64,000 bases of DNA. Source: Extensimonas perlucida (GTDB lineage: Bacteria; Pseudomonadota; Gammaproteobacteria; Burkholderiales; Burkholderiaceae_C). The translations under genes and the position numbers were made by a program. Below, one piece after another: positions 1 to 7,874 of the stretch (positions are counted from its first letter, which is position 1; the number at the start of each line of letters is the position of its first letter). The notes below the pieces were generated by a model. The model saw only the letters and a program-made list of their open reading frames with translations, was not told the origin of the DNA and made no database searches. The stretch covers positions 1-64,000 of the forward strand of contig NZ_VMYE01000018.1 in the NCBI RefSeq assembly GCF_007655255.1. Reading direction: 5' to 3'.

Positions 1-553
1 GCCCACAGCCCTCCACGATGGTGAGAAAAATCTCCAATACACTGCCGACGTCTACAACGATTCGACTCGTTGCGCCTCGCTGCTTTTTGCGGGGGCTTCA
101 GGCTCATACCTGATTTGGAAAAGACTCAATCATCGGGCAAGTTGATGATGACAGTTAAAAGCTATTAATAGAGCGCTTGCTGCGCAATGCCAGGGACGCT
201 TCCCGGACAGCAGCAGCCGCTTCTCAAGAGGAAGATTCGCGCTCAACGGCTTATCTGCTTGGTATGCGTGTCTGCTTCTCTCGCCGGCAGCGTACAAACG
301 CGGGCGGCAGCTGGCTGTGCCAGCAAACCGTGATGGTTTCTGGTTACCGCTACAGTTACCGCCACCCGAGTTCCCATTTATCCGGGTTCTGTATTTCGGG
401 AATTCCGAAAATGATCAGCCGGAAAAAGTGGGGAAATCCGTGTACCCGTTGGCGCCGCCGCCGTAATAGACGCTGCTGTCAGCAGCCGCCAATGGCTGGT
501 TGCCGCGCAGTCGCTCGACAAGGTCAGGATTGCCGATGAACGGCCGGCCAAAC
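1..553. other. ICE region without a supportable gene
   Basis: No reading frame here has a convincing start, ribosome site and protein-like composition together. Frames can be drawn on both strands but their translations look like frame shadows. The segment has an AT-rich patch near 140-175 and two tandem near-identical 12-base units at 343-354 and 355-366 (GTTACCGCTACA then GTTACCGCCACC). It lies just beyond the terminator of the leftward small-gene cluster, so it probably holds control sequences for genes further left. Confidence 0.4.
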
Positions 554-554
554 G

Positions 555-576
555 AAAAAGCCCCTCGAAAGGGGCT
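555..576 (-). terminator. Rho-independent terminator after the 584-862 gene
   Basis: Perfect 7-base stem (AGCCCCT/AGGGGCT, loop 566-569), followed on the minus strand by a run of T at 559-555. It sits 8 bases past the stop codon of the leftward gene and closes the small-gene cluster. Confidence 0.85.
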
Positions 577-583
577 GGTTGGG

Positions 584-862
584 TCAGGCTTGGTACACGA
601 AGTAGTGTTCGCGCTGACGTGGAAAGAACACGTGCTTCCACGTGTCGCCGCCGGTGTTGCCACCGTCGAAAACGACCATTTCGTAGTCGTCAATGTCGGT
701 GTCGGCCAGATCGGCGCTGGCGATATGGCGCATGTGCAGCGTGCCACTCAAGCGCTCGAATACCAAGATCTGGCCGATGGCGTCGTCCTGGCCCATGGCG
801 TTGACGCAGGCTCCAAGCTGATGCTCGAAGTCGCGTGCGGGCGAGATGAGGTCGGGGAACAT
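584..862 (-). CDS. Hypothetical ICE protein (92 aa)
   Basis: I do not recognise a family. The 92-aa product is acidic, with a central stretch rich in Asp and Val (DTDIDDYEMVVFDGG) and no membrane segment or signal peptide. The start is supported by a good ribosome site, AGGAG six bases before the ATG. The gene is the last of five or more small leftward ICE genes and is closed by a terminator immediately downstream. Such small soluble genes are typical of the accessory stretch of this ICE family. Function unknown; the translation looks like a real protein rather than a frame shadow. Confidence 0.7.
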   Translation of the reverse strand: MFPDLISPARDFEHQLGACVNAMGQDDAIGQILVFERLSGTLHMRHIASADLADTDIDDYEMVVFDGGNTGGDTWKHVFFPRQREHYFVYQA

Positions 863-884
863 AAAGTGCTCCTATGAAATTGGA

Positions 885-916
885 CCAGCCCGGCTCCTAG
901 AAAGGAGACGGGCTGG
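885..916. repeat. Intergenic hairpin between two small ICE genes
   Basis: Two 14-base arms (885-898 and 903-916) pair at 13 of 14 positions around a 4-base loop. There is no T run on either side, so it may act as an RNA-stabilising 3' hairpin or attenuator rather than a classical terminator. Confidence 0.6.
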
Positions 917-956
917 CATGGAGGGCAAAGAGGAAGGTGGGCTCGTGGTGTGTTTG

Positions 957-1694
957 CTAGGACTCGGCCAGCGGCAAGCCCGGCAACACGGGCGCGTCGG
1001 CGTCGAGGATGAGGATGCGCACATCGGCCTGGCCAGCCAGTTCCAGGATGTTCGCGAGGTCGTCTGGCATGCCCTTGCTGCGGTGCTCCTGCCGAAGCTG
1101 CTCGGCGGTGATGCCATCGGCGTGCTCCAGGTTCTGGTCCGTCCAGGGCGTTGAGATCAGCTTGACGCCGATCGCCGGGCTGTACGGAACCCGAAAGGCG
1201 ATGAACAAAAAGGCCTCCGGCGTGGCGAGGTCCGCCAGATTGGCGAGGTACTGGCCGGTTTCCTGGCTGATGTGCGCGCTGCTGATTTCCCAGCAGCGGC
1301 TGTAGTAGCCGGTCTCGAAACTCAGGCGCTGCACGATTTCCCGCGCGGCCTCGACCGAATAGCTGTCACCGACGTGGATCAGGCGATCGTCGAAGTCCTC
1401 GCCATGAATGGCATAGACCACGGCACCGATCACGCCTTCGCCGTTAACGCCCTCATCGGCATCGCATTCGGCCAGCACCTCGGCGCTTATAGGTTCAGAG
1501 CCGTTCGTGACCACCGCGAAATCGCTGGTGACGATGCAGGAAGATGAAATCAGTTCCTGGTCGGAAAGATGTTGCTGGCTCGGGTGGATATTTCGCCAGA
1601 CATGCGGGCTTCCGTCCTCGTAGCTGATGGACAGCGTGCGGACGATTTTCAAGTTCCAGTAGCCGCGAACAAAGGGATTGGGATTCTGAGACAT
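957..1694 (-). CDS. Hypothetical ICE protein, DUF5983-like C-terminal region
   Basis: A 245-aa soluble protein without signal peptide. Residues about 130-185 (RCWEISSAHISQETGQYL and the following hydrophobic strand) resemble the short DUF5983 module seen in proteins of integrative elements; this match is from memory and uncertain. The first half is acidic with no motif I recognise. GGAGC before the ATG supports the start. It lies in a leftward series of small ICE genes, each separated by a strong hairpin. Role unknown. Confidence 0.65.
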   Translation of the reverse strand: MSQNPNPFVRGYWNLKIVRTLSISYEDGSPHVWRNIHPSQQHLSDQELISSSCIVTSDFAVVTNGSEPISAEVLAECDADEGVNGEGVIGAVVYAIHGEDFDDRLIHVGDSYSVEAAREIVQRLSFETGYYSRCWEISSAHISQETGQYLANLADLATPEAFLFIAFRVPYSPAIGVKLISTPWTDQNLEHADGITAEQLRQEHRSKGMPDDLANILELAGQADVRILILDADAPVLPGLPLAES

Positions 1695-1721
1695 GGGAAC
1701 GCTCCAGATTGAATAATGGAG

Positions 1722-1745
1722 CCAATTCCCGCCACCGGGAATTGG
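1722..1745. repeat. Perfect 10-base intergenic hairpin
   Basis: Arms CCAATTCCCG (1722-1731) and CGGGAATTGG (1736-1745) with a 4-base loop, just upstream of the 957-1694 gene. It belongs to a series of hairpins between the small leftward ICE genes. Confidence 0.6.
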
Positions 1746-1835
1746 ACCCAGTGGGTTGAAAAGGGAAAATGCGTCAGTCGGCGCTGATCGTTGGCTTTGA
1801 TTCAGCCGCTTTACGCTGGGCTACGGAAAGGAAAT

Positions 1836-1869
1836 CGAGGGACATGGCCGTGTGGACGCATGTCCCTCG
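1836..1869. repeat. 11-base stem hairpin downstream of the 1907-2299 gene
   Basis: Arms CGAGGGACATG (1836-1846) and CATGTCCCTCG (1859-1869) are perfect inverted copies around a 12-base loop. The hairpin lies 38 bases past the stop codon of the leftward gene. The minus-strand sequence after it is only mildly T-rich. Confidence 0.6.
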
Positions 1870-1906
1870 TGGGGAACGAAAAGACGGGGGTGTGCCCGAA
1901 ACGGGC

Positions 1907-2299
1907 TCACCAGCCGCTGTAGTTCACCATCAAGTCGGCGATGACCTTGCGGCGTTGCAGATCGAGGCCGTCGAAGTCCGACAGCCCGTCGAAGTGGCAG
2001 CGCTTGAGCATGGCACCGCCCTCGCGCGCGTTGTAGAAGCTGACCATGGCGGACAGGAACATGCGTTCGCCGCTGCTCAGGACGCCGAGGGCATCATTGA
2101 GCAGCAGCATGTTGGGACGCAGATCCCACTTGCTCTTGGCCTGGTTCAGACCTTCACGGGTGCCGTCGCCGAACCACTCGGGACCAGCAATCTCGGCACC
2201 ACGCTTCCAGGCCTCGAAGAAGGCTTGGGGCGCGGCAGCGAAATGCTGCTCTTCCCGCATGATCTGATCGACGACGTCCTGCGGCAGCAGTTGATTCAT
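1907..2299 (-). CDS. Hypothetical ICE protein (130 aa)
   Basis: A 130-aa soluble protein with mixed helical composition and no signal peptide or membrane segment. I do not recognise a named family. The start is well supported by GGAGG eight to nine bases before the ATG. The C-terminal part (GLDLQRRKVIADLMVNYSGW) looks like a helical tail. Its neighbour on the upstream side ends 21 bases away, so the two are probably co-transcribed. Function unknown. Confidence 0.68.
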   Translation of the reverse strand: MNQLLPQDVVDQIMREEQHFAAAPQAFFEAWKRGAEIAGPEWFGDGTREGLNQAKSKWDLRPNMLLLNDALGVLSSGERMFLSAMVSFYNAREGGAMLKRCHFDGLSDFDGLDLQRRKVIADLMVNYSGW

Positions 2300-2320
2300 G
2301 GCGTGATTCCTCCAGTTGGA

Positions 2321-2533
2321 TCAGGGAATGGCGAGCTGGGACCAGCCGCCTCTTTCGAGGGCACGTTGAGCCGCCGCATGGCTGCGGAAGTATTCGTGCG
2401 ATTCCCGCGAAACGGGACCTTCGGTATCGCGCGTGCCGATGTAGTGGCCGGCGGCGCTTTGCAGGACTTCGAGCGGCAGGAACTTGCCGCAATAGGTCAA
2501 GGCCAACTGGCCGAAAGAGGCTTTGTGGGACAT
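2321..2533 (-). CDS. Small hypothetical ICE protein (70 aa)
   Basis: The frame stays open upstream to 2707, but the start at 2533 is preferred because AGGAG lies eight bases before that ATG and the upstream translation is low in protein character. The 70-aa product (beginning MSHKASFGQLALTYCGKFLP) is basic and soluble. I do not recognise a family. It is 21 bases from the next gene in the leftward cluster and likely shares its transcript. Confidence 0.6.
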   Translation of the reverse strand: MSHKASFGQLALTYCGKFLPLEVLQSAAGHYIGTRDTEGPVSRESHEYFRSHAAAQRALERGGWSQLAIP

Positions 2534-2806
2534 GGGTAGGCTCCTTGAAAAAGCGAGGCCTTGTCCCTCACGGGATGGCAGCTCCCGCACGCGGTGGATA
2601 AAAAGCATCGGCGTCAGGGGACGCACGTCCGCAGACTTGATGCGATACGGACTGGCGGGTAGCGCGGAAAGAATCCGCGGCAGCCTGGAAACTCTGGCTG
2701 CTGGCATGGTGCTGACGAATCAGCGACACATGCGGGCAGCTTCATGCGCGAGGCGAGCCGCGTCAGCCGGAAATCGGCATTTGCAACAGCCCCGATTGGC
2801 GAACGC

Positions 2807-2840
2807 GGAAAAAAGAAAGCCCCGCAATAAGTGCGGGGCT
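2807..2840 (-). terminator. Rho-independent terminator after the 2866-3177 gene
   Basis: An 8-base GC-rich stem (AGCCCCGC/GCGGGGCT, arms 2818-2825 and 2833-2840) is followed on the minus strand by a T-rich tract, 2817-2807. It ends the transcript of the gene that stops at 2866. Confidence 0.85.
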
Positions 2841-2865
2841 GTCAGGAGGATGAGGCGAAACTGGG

Positions 2866-3177
2866 TCAGCGAGGCCTGTCGCCCAGTACATGCTGCTTCC
2901 ACAGGGCGAATGCCTCGTCCGGTCCCAGCTCTGCGAGGATGACGATGGGCTGGCCCCGACGGGCACGCAGCGATGCGAAATACGCTGGCCGGTCGGCGAT
3001 GGCGTTGAGCTTGATGCCCTTTAGGAACAGCAACTGGCGGGGGCGAACTTTGGTGGTAACGCAGGCATGATTGCGCTTGTTTGGGGCAAAAGGGCCAGCG
3101 AAGCGGGCGGACACGGCCAGAAAACCGCGACGAACTACTTGTACTTGCCAGGCGAGGCGAACGGGTGACATCAGCAT
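2866..3177 (-). CDS. Hypothetical ICE protein (up to 103 aa)
   Basis: A basic protein of up to 103 aa. The N-terminal part is rich in Arg/Lys and Val, and the C-terminal part has a conserved-looking stretch (GQPIVILAELGPDEAFALWK). No family recognised. The start is uncertain: two in-frame ATG codons lie close together at the 5' end and no strong ribosome site separates them. The gene is followed by a clear terminator, which supports it as a real transcription unit separate from the genes to its left. It lies between the small-gene cluster and the metal cargo. Confidence 0.55.
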   Translation of the reverse strand: MLMSPVRLAWQVQVVRRGFLAVSARFAGPFAPNKRNHACVTTKVRPRQLLFLKGIKLNAIADRPAYFASLRARRGQPIVILAELGPDEAFALWKQHVLGDRPR

Positions 3178-3329
3178 ATCGCTATGCGGTAAAGAAGACC
3201 GTCCTAAAGCTTGCAGGATCCCGGCATAGCTTCATCATCACCTCTCCGTGACGGCTCATTGGAACGAAAAAGGCCAGCATCGCCGTGATGGACTTTCATA
3301 ATTGCCAGGTCAACTGGCTTGCGTGCTGT

Positions 3330-3488
3330 TTATTCACAGCAAGGCATTGCGACGTCGTTGCAGCAATCGCCGCCATCGCAACAGGGCGTTGCAGCAAAAG
3401 CGGCGGTGGGCGCTAGCATGAGGGCCAAGCCGCGGCCGCTCATGCTGGGGGCCGTTCTCTTCAGATTGGTGTCCTGCACCGTGTGCAT
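3330..3488 (-). CDS. Small cysteine-rich peptide at the end of the cadA-lspA operon (52 aa)
   Basis: A 52-codon frame starts 25 bases after the lspA stop codon and reads the same way. The N-terminal half has basic residues (NLKRT) followed by a hydrophobic stretch ending in AFAA, like an export signal. The C-terminal half carries three Cys-Cys pairs in 14 residues (CCDGGDCCNDVAMPCC). Six paired cysteines with acidic residues between them suggest soft-metal (Cd, Pb, Zn, Hg) binding. A second in-frame ATG 15 codons in would still keep the hydrophobic stretch. Only a weak GGAAA-type ribosome site precedes the first ATG. The location directly behind a metal-exporting ATPase and LspA supports a role in metal resistance, but this is inference; I do not recognise a named family. 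Confidence 0.62.
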   Translation of the reverse strand: MHTVQDTNLKRTAPSMSGRGLALMLAPTAAFAATPCCDGGDCCNDVAMPCCE

Positions 3489-3513
3489 TGCGAATTTCCG
3501 GATCGTCCCAATG

Positions 3514-4014
3514 TCACTGGGACTCCTTTGTGGCGGCCGGGTTCTCCACGCTCATGAACGACTGGGCCACCAGCGCGATCGCCCCGCCCACGATGGCCAT
3601 GTCAGCGATGTTGAAGGCGGGCCAGTGCCAGCCGTGCAGGTGAAAGTCGATGTAGTCGATAACGTGCCCGCGCGTGGCGCGGTCGAACGCGTTGCCCAAT
3701 GCGCCGCCCAGAATGAGGCTGTACGAAAGGCCTTCCGTTTTGCGCAGCGGCCGGGAGAGCAGCCATGCGAGCCATGCCGATATTGCGAACGCGATCGCCA
3801 GAAAAAACCACCGCTGCCAGCCGCCCGCGCCAGCAAGGAAGCTGAACGCCGCGCCGGGATTGAGAGCGTGAACTAGGTTGAAGAATGACGCCACCTCGTG
3901 CGACCAACCCAAGGGAGTTGTCGCGTCAATGTAGCTCTTAGCTGCCTGATCGCCGGCGAATATAACGATCGCGAGTGAGTACCACTGCGTCTTGCGAAGA
4001 GATGGTTCATCCAT
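3514..4014 (-). CDS. lspA: Signal peptidase II of the metal-resistance operon
   Basis: An integral membrane aspartyl protease that cleaves lipoprotein signal peptides. At 166 aa it has the usual length, four hydrophobic segments, and the two catalytic motifs: Asp120 in DRATRGHVID and Asp138 in FNIAD. It starts three bases after the stop codon of the P-type ATPase gene, so the two are translated from one transcript. A dedicated LspA next to a Pb/Cd ATPase is known from the pbr and cad clusters of Cupriavidus and Pseudomonas, where it is linked to metal sequestration or lead phosphate export. It is a cargo copy; the housekeeping lspA should be elsewhere on the chromosome. Confidence 0.93.
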   Translation of the reverse strand: MDEPSLRKTQWYSLAIVIFAGDQAAKSYIDATTPLGWSHEVASFFNLVHALNPGAAFSFLAGAGGWQRWFFLAIAFAISAWLAWLLSRPLRKTEGLSYSLILGGALGNAFDRATRGHVIDYIDFHLHGWHWPAFNIADMAIVGGAIALVAQSFMSVENPAATKESQ

Positions 4015-4017
4015 TGT

Positions 4018-6930
4018 TCATGCCGCCTTGAACTTCAGGAGGCGCAGCCCATTGACGACAACCAAAAGACTTGCCCCCATGTCAGCGAACACAGCCATCC
4101 ACATGGTGGCATGCCCTGTGAACGTCAACGCAAGGAACACCGCCTTGATGCCAAGGGCCAGAACGATGTTCTGCGTGAGGATCGCCGCAGTGCTACGCGA
4201 CAGCCGGATGAAGGCGGGGATCTTGCGCAGGTCGTCGTCCATCAGGGCGACGTCGGCTGTTTCGATCGCGGTGTCGGTGCCGGCCGCGCCCATGGCGAAG
4301 CCGATGTCGGCACGGGCGAGCGCGGGCGAATCGTTGATGCCGTCGCCCACCATGCCCACCTGGCCCTCGCCGCCGACCAGGCTTTCGATGGTCTTGAGCT
4401 TGTCTTCGGGCAGTTGGTCACCACGGGCTTCAGAGATTCCGACCTGGGCAGCGATGGCCGCGGCCGTGTGCTGGTTGTCCCCCGTCAGCATCAGCGTGCG
4501 CACACCCAGCACCTGCAGGTCGGCCACCGCCTCACGGCTGGTTTCCTTCACGGTGTCGGCCACTGCAAAAATGCCGAGCACGGTCGCATCGTCCATCAGC
4601 AGGATCGCTGTCTTGCCTTGGCGCTCCAGGGTCTCCAGCCGAGCCTGGAGCGTCGCTTCGCTCAGGCCCAGCTCCTGGGCGAGCCTGTGGTTGCCCATGT
4701 GCAACATGCGCCCGGCGACGCGGCCGCGCACGCCGCGGCCAGGCAGCGCCGCGAAGTCGTCGACCTCGTGCAGCGCGATGCCGTCACGGTTCGCCTTGCG
4801 GGCGATGGCCTGAGACACAGGATGGTCCGAGCGTGCCGCGAGGCTTGCGGCCCAGGCGGCAACTTCCTGCGCCTCGCCGATCAGCGGCACGAAGTCGGTC
4901 TGCTCGGGCTTGCCATGTGTGAGTGTGCCGGTCTTGTCCAGGGCCAACGCCTTGAGCTTGCGCCCGCCCTCCAGGTAGACGCCACCCTTGATCAGGATGC
5001 CGCGTCGGGCGGCAGCGGCCAAGCCGCTGACGATGGTGACCGGCGTGGAGATGACCAGAGCGCAGGGGCAGGCGATCACCAGCAGTACCAGGGCCTTGTA
5101 GACCCAGTCAAACCATGCGCCGCCGAAGGCGAGCGGCGGCACGACGGCAACCAGCACGGACACCGCGAACACCGCCGGCGTGTAGACGCGGGCGAACTGG
5201 TCGACGAAGCGCTGCGTGGGCGCACGGCTGCCCTGCGCGGACTCCACGGCATGGATGATGCGCGCGAGCGTCGAGTCGCTGGCGCCTGCGGTCACCTTGT
5301 ATTCGAAAGAGCCGGTCTCATTGATGGTTCCGGCGAAGACCTGGTCACCTTCGGCCTTCTCGACGGGCAGGCTCTCGCCGGTGATGGGCGCCTGGTTGAT
5401 GGCCGATCGACCCGAGGTGATCAGGCCGTCCAGTGCGATGCGCTCGCCAGGACGCACGCGGACCACCGCGCCCTTTGCGACCTCCTTGGCCGGCAGCTCT
5501 GTCCATGAGCCATCGGCCTGCCGCACGGTCGCGGTCTCGGGCGCCAAGTCCATCAGCCCCCGAATGGCGTTGCGGGCGCGGTCCAGCGACTTCGCCTCGA
5601 TCACTTCCGCCAACGCGAACAGGAACATGACCATGGCGGCCTCCGGCCAGTGGCCGATCGCCATGCCGCCGGTGACCGCGATGGCCATCAGGGCGTTCAT
5701 GTTCAGGTTGAGGTTCTTCAGCGCGATCCAGCCCTTCTTGTAGGTGCTGAGGCCGCCGGTGAAGATCGAAACCAGTGCCAGCACGATCACGGCCCAATGA
5801 TTGCCGTCGTTGACCCAGTACACGCCTTCGGCGGCCACCGCCGCAACGCCCGAAACCGCCATCGGCCACCAATTGGTCTTGTGCGCGGCCACCGGGGCAT
5901 CGCGCGGCTCATCAGTCCTCTGGACCTCGGCTTCCATGCCCAGCGATTCGATGGCTTCGACTGCCGGCTTGATCGCGTCGGGTGTGTGCCGAACCGTGAG
6001 CGTGCGCTGCATCAGGTTGAAATCCATTCCCTGCACGCCCGGCATGCCTTGCAGCTTGCCGCGGATCAGACTTTCCTCGGTCGGACAGTCCATCTTCGCG
6101 ATGCGAAGTACCGTGGTGGCTGTCTGCATGTCCTGCCGCGCAGCCTGCATTCCAATGGAAGCAAGCGCCTTCTCGATCGGCGCTGAGGTCGCCAGCGTGT
6201 GCTGGACTCCCAGCACACGCTGCATCAGATTGAAGTCGAGCGCGGTCACACCCGGCAGCTTGCCCAGCCGGTCGCGGATCAGCGCTTCTTCCGTCGGGCA
6301 ATCCATGTTCTCGATCCGGTACGTCACCCGCTCGCCGATCGGCGGCGCGGAAACGGCAGCGGTTGGTTGCTGCTGCAGGGCCGAGGATGGGATCACAGCC
6401 GCGGCTTCGATCGGCCCCGTGTGGCCGAAGGTCTGCTCCTTGGCGCGCATGCCGATCGAGGCCAGGACCTGCTCCATCTGCGCGCGTGCCTGAGCGAGGT
6501 GTTTCACCGACAGGGTGCGCTCAGCGAGGTCGAAGTCGAGGTCCTGAATTCCCTCGACTGCCCCGAGGTGCGAGCGGATGAGTTTCTCCTCGCTCGGGCA
6601 GTCCATGTTCTCGATGCGGTAGGTGGTCGACACGGCGGCGTCTCGGACAGCCTGAGCCTTCATGCCCACCGAATTCAGCGCTTGCTCCAAGGCATCGGCC
6701 GAGACTTCGCGGTGCGAAATGGTCAACAAACGCTGCGGAAGATCGAACAGGAGCCGCTCGACACCGGGCATGCCCTCCAGCGTTCGCCGCACCAGTGCTT
6801 CCTCATTGCGGCAATCCATGTTGCTCACGTGGAAAACGGTGGTTTCAGTGCTGGCCTGCTCACTGGCGCACGCCGTCTGTTGGCCATTGCCGCCGGAGCA
6901 GGCGCATGGGCTGGAAGGTTCTTTGTTCAT
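4018..6930 (-). CDS. cadA: Heavy-metal P1B-type ATPase (Cd/Pb/Zn efflux) with four HMA domains
   Basis: A membrane ATPase that pumps divalent soft metals out of the cytoplasm. The chosen start gives 970 aa. Four tandem heavy-metal-associated domains lie at about residues 31-97, 102-167, 202-266 and 272-336, each with a MDC..EE motif (Cys40, 111, 211, 282), instead of the one or two usual in CadA/PbrA. After a Cys-rich tail at the extreme N-terminus and these domains come the membrane and P-type core: CPC at 621-623, phosphorylation site DKTGT at 665-669, GDGIND at 862-867, and Asp950 in the last membrane segment, as in ZntA-type pumps. An ATG at 6972 is also possible, but it overlaps the -10 of the regulated promoter, so 6930 is preferred. 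Divergent from the MerR regulator and followed by lspA. Confidence 0.93.
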   Translation of the reverse strand: MNKEPSSPCACSGGNGQQTACASEQASTETTVFHVSNMDCRNEEALVRRTLEGMPGVERLLFDLPQRLLTISHREVSADALEQALNSVGMKAQAVRDAAVSTTYRIENMDCPSEEKLIRSHLGAVEGIQDLDFDLAERTLSVKHLAQARAQMEQVLASIGMRAKEQTFGHTGPIEAAAVIPSSALQQQPTAAVSAPPIGERVTYRIENMDCPTEEALIRDRLGKLPGVTALDFNLMQRVLGVQHTLATSAPIEKALASIGMQAARQDMQTATTVLRIAKMDCPTEESLIRGKLQGMPGVQGMDFNLMQRTLTVRHTPDAIKPAVEAIESLGMEAEVQRTDEPRDAPVAAHKTNWWPMAVSGVAAVAAEGVYWVNDGNHWAVIVLALVSIFTGGLSTYKKGWIALKNLNLNMNALMAIAVTGGMAIGHWPEAAMVMFLFALAEVIEAKSLDRARNAIRGLMDLAPETATVRQADGSWTELPAKEVAKGAVVRVRPGERIALDGLITSGRSAINQAPITGESLPVEKAEGDQVFAGTINETGSFEYKVTAGASDSTLARIIHAVESAQGSRAPTQRFVDQFARVYTPAVFAVSVLVAVVPPLAFGGAWFDWVYKALVLLVIACPCALVISTPVTIVSGLAAAARRGILIKGGVYLEGGRKLKALALDKTGTLTHGKPEQTDFVPLIGEAQEVAAWAASLAARSDHPVSQAIARKANRDGIALHEVDDFAALPGRGVRGRVAGRMLHMGNHRLAQELGLSEATLQARLETLERQGKTAILLMDDATVLGIFAVADTVKETSREAVADLQVLGVRTLMLTGDNQHTAAAIAAQVGISEARGDQLPEDKLKTIESLVGGEGQVGMVGDGINDSPALARADIGFAMGAAGTDTAIETADVALMDDDLRKIPAFIRLSRSTAAILTQNIVLALGIKAVFLALTFTGHATMWMAVFADMGASLLVVVNGLRLLKFKAA

Positions 6931-6970
6931 AGATCGCTCTTCATTGACAAGGTTTTCCCCGGATGCCATC

Positions 6971-7001
6971 ATTAGAAAACCTCTAGTAGATATAGAGTCA
7001 A
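6971..7001 (-). promoter_or_regulatory. MerR-type promoter/operator of cadA
   Basis: Reading leftward: -35 TTGACT (7001-6996), a 19-base spacer, and -10 TCTAAT (6976-6971). The long spacer is the hallmark of promoters activated by MerR-family proteins, which bind the spacer dyad (CTCTATATC...CTAGAG). It lies in the gap between cadA and the divergent regulator gene, so it probably also represses the regulator. Confidence 0.85.
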
Positions 7002-7021
7002 GTTTTTTATAGGAAGCAACC

Positions 7022-7420
7022 ATGATGCGGATCGGTGAACTGGGCAAGAAGGCAGATTGCTTGGTGCAGACCGTGCGCTTTTACGAGTCAGAAGGCTTGC
7101 TGCCCGAGCCTGCACGTAGCGAGGGCAACTTCAGGCTCTATGACGAAGTCCATTTGCAGCGCTTGCTGTTCATCCGCCGCTGCCGGGCGAAGGACATGAC
7201 GCTGGATGAGATCCGTCAACTGCTGAACTTACGGGATCGGCCAGAGTTGGGCTGCGGCGAGGTGAACGCGCTGGTCGACGCTCATATCGCGCAAGTGCGG
7301 ACCAAGATGAAGGAATTGCGCGCCTTGGAGCGCGAGTTAATGGATCTGCGACGCTCCTGCGATAGCGCCCGAACCTCGCGCGAGTGCGGCATTCTCAACA
7401 GCTTGGCCGAGCCCGCCTGA
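7022..7420 (+). CDS. cadR: MerR-family Cd/Pb-responsive regulator (CadR/PbrR type)
   Basis: A 132-aa cytoplasmic activator that binds the dyad between the -35 and -10 of the metal-efflux promoter and untwists it when metal is bound. The N-terminal winged helix (MRIGELGKKADC...VRFYESEGLLPEPAR) is typical. The metal site is formed by Cys78, Cys113 and Cys122, the spacing known from PbrR and CadR, with Cys78 at the start of the long dimer helix. The ribosome site AGGAAG precedes the ATG at 7022; a second ATG follows at once. It is divergent from cadA. Whether it responds mainly to Cd, Pb or Zn cannot be read from the sequence. The His-rich tail of some CadR proteins is absent. Confidence 0.92.
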   Translation: MMRIGELGKKADCLVQTVRFYESEGLLPEPARSEGNFRLYDEVHLQRLLFIRRCRAKDMTLDEIRQLLNLRDRPELGCGEVNALVDAHIAQVRTKMKELRALERELMDLRRSCDSARTSRECGILNSLAEPA

Positions 7421-7874
7421 AGCTCGAGCGTGTCATCGGTGCTGGAAGTGATCGGGTCCAGTTCTGAGAGCCACGTGCCGCGCTCCATCATGCGAAAGCG
7501 CGCGATTCTGACGTTTTGAGACGGCGTGCGACCGAGGGCGTGGCCCACAGGAGCCAGCGCGAGCCGGACGACCTGCGCGCCGCAATCTCCGCCACCTTAC
7601 GGGTTCTCCAGGCCAGACCGAGCATCGCGGCGTGGCTGCGCAGGTGCAGGTGCAGGCCAAGGTAGCAGTGCGCCACGACGCGGCCCGACTCATGGGCACG
7701 CCACGCAACTCGCGATCGCTTCGCAAGAAGCCGCAAGGCCCGACTCGCGCAAGAATGCGACGTGGGCAAGATCGTATAGCCAGCAGCGCAAGCGTTTGCC
7801 GCTGCTGGCCGGCTCCGGAAGGGATAGACAAGCTGCGGGCCGTAGTCCATTGGAAAGTCCATCTTTCTTGAGTG
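7421..7874. other. Stretch without a supportable gene between cadR and the decayed desaturase
   Basis: About 450 bases. Open frames exist on both strands but none has a good start with a ribosome site, and the translations do not resemble a family I know. On the minus strand the pieces (for example LARWL-like and DLAHVAFLRESGLAA segments in different frames) could be the remains of a decayed gene downstream of the pseudogene. I see no clear terminator or repeat. Confidence 0.4.

Noticed and set aside
6973-7047. Upstream start of the P-type ATPase (about 39 extra residues)
   Set aside because: It would lie upstream of the regulated promoter and inside the divergent cadR gene.
7488-7862. A minus-strand gene between cadR and the desaturase pseudogene
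   Set aside because: No ribosome site, no family resemblance and competing frames of similar length on both strands.
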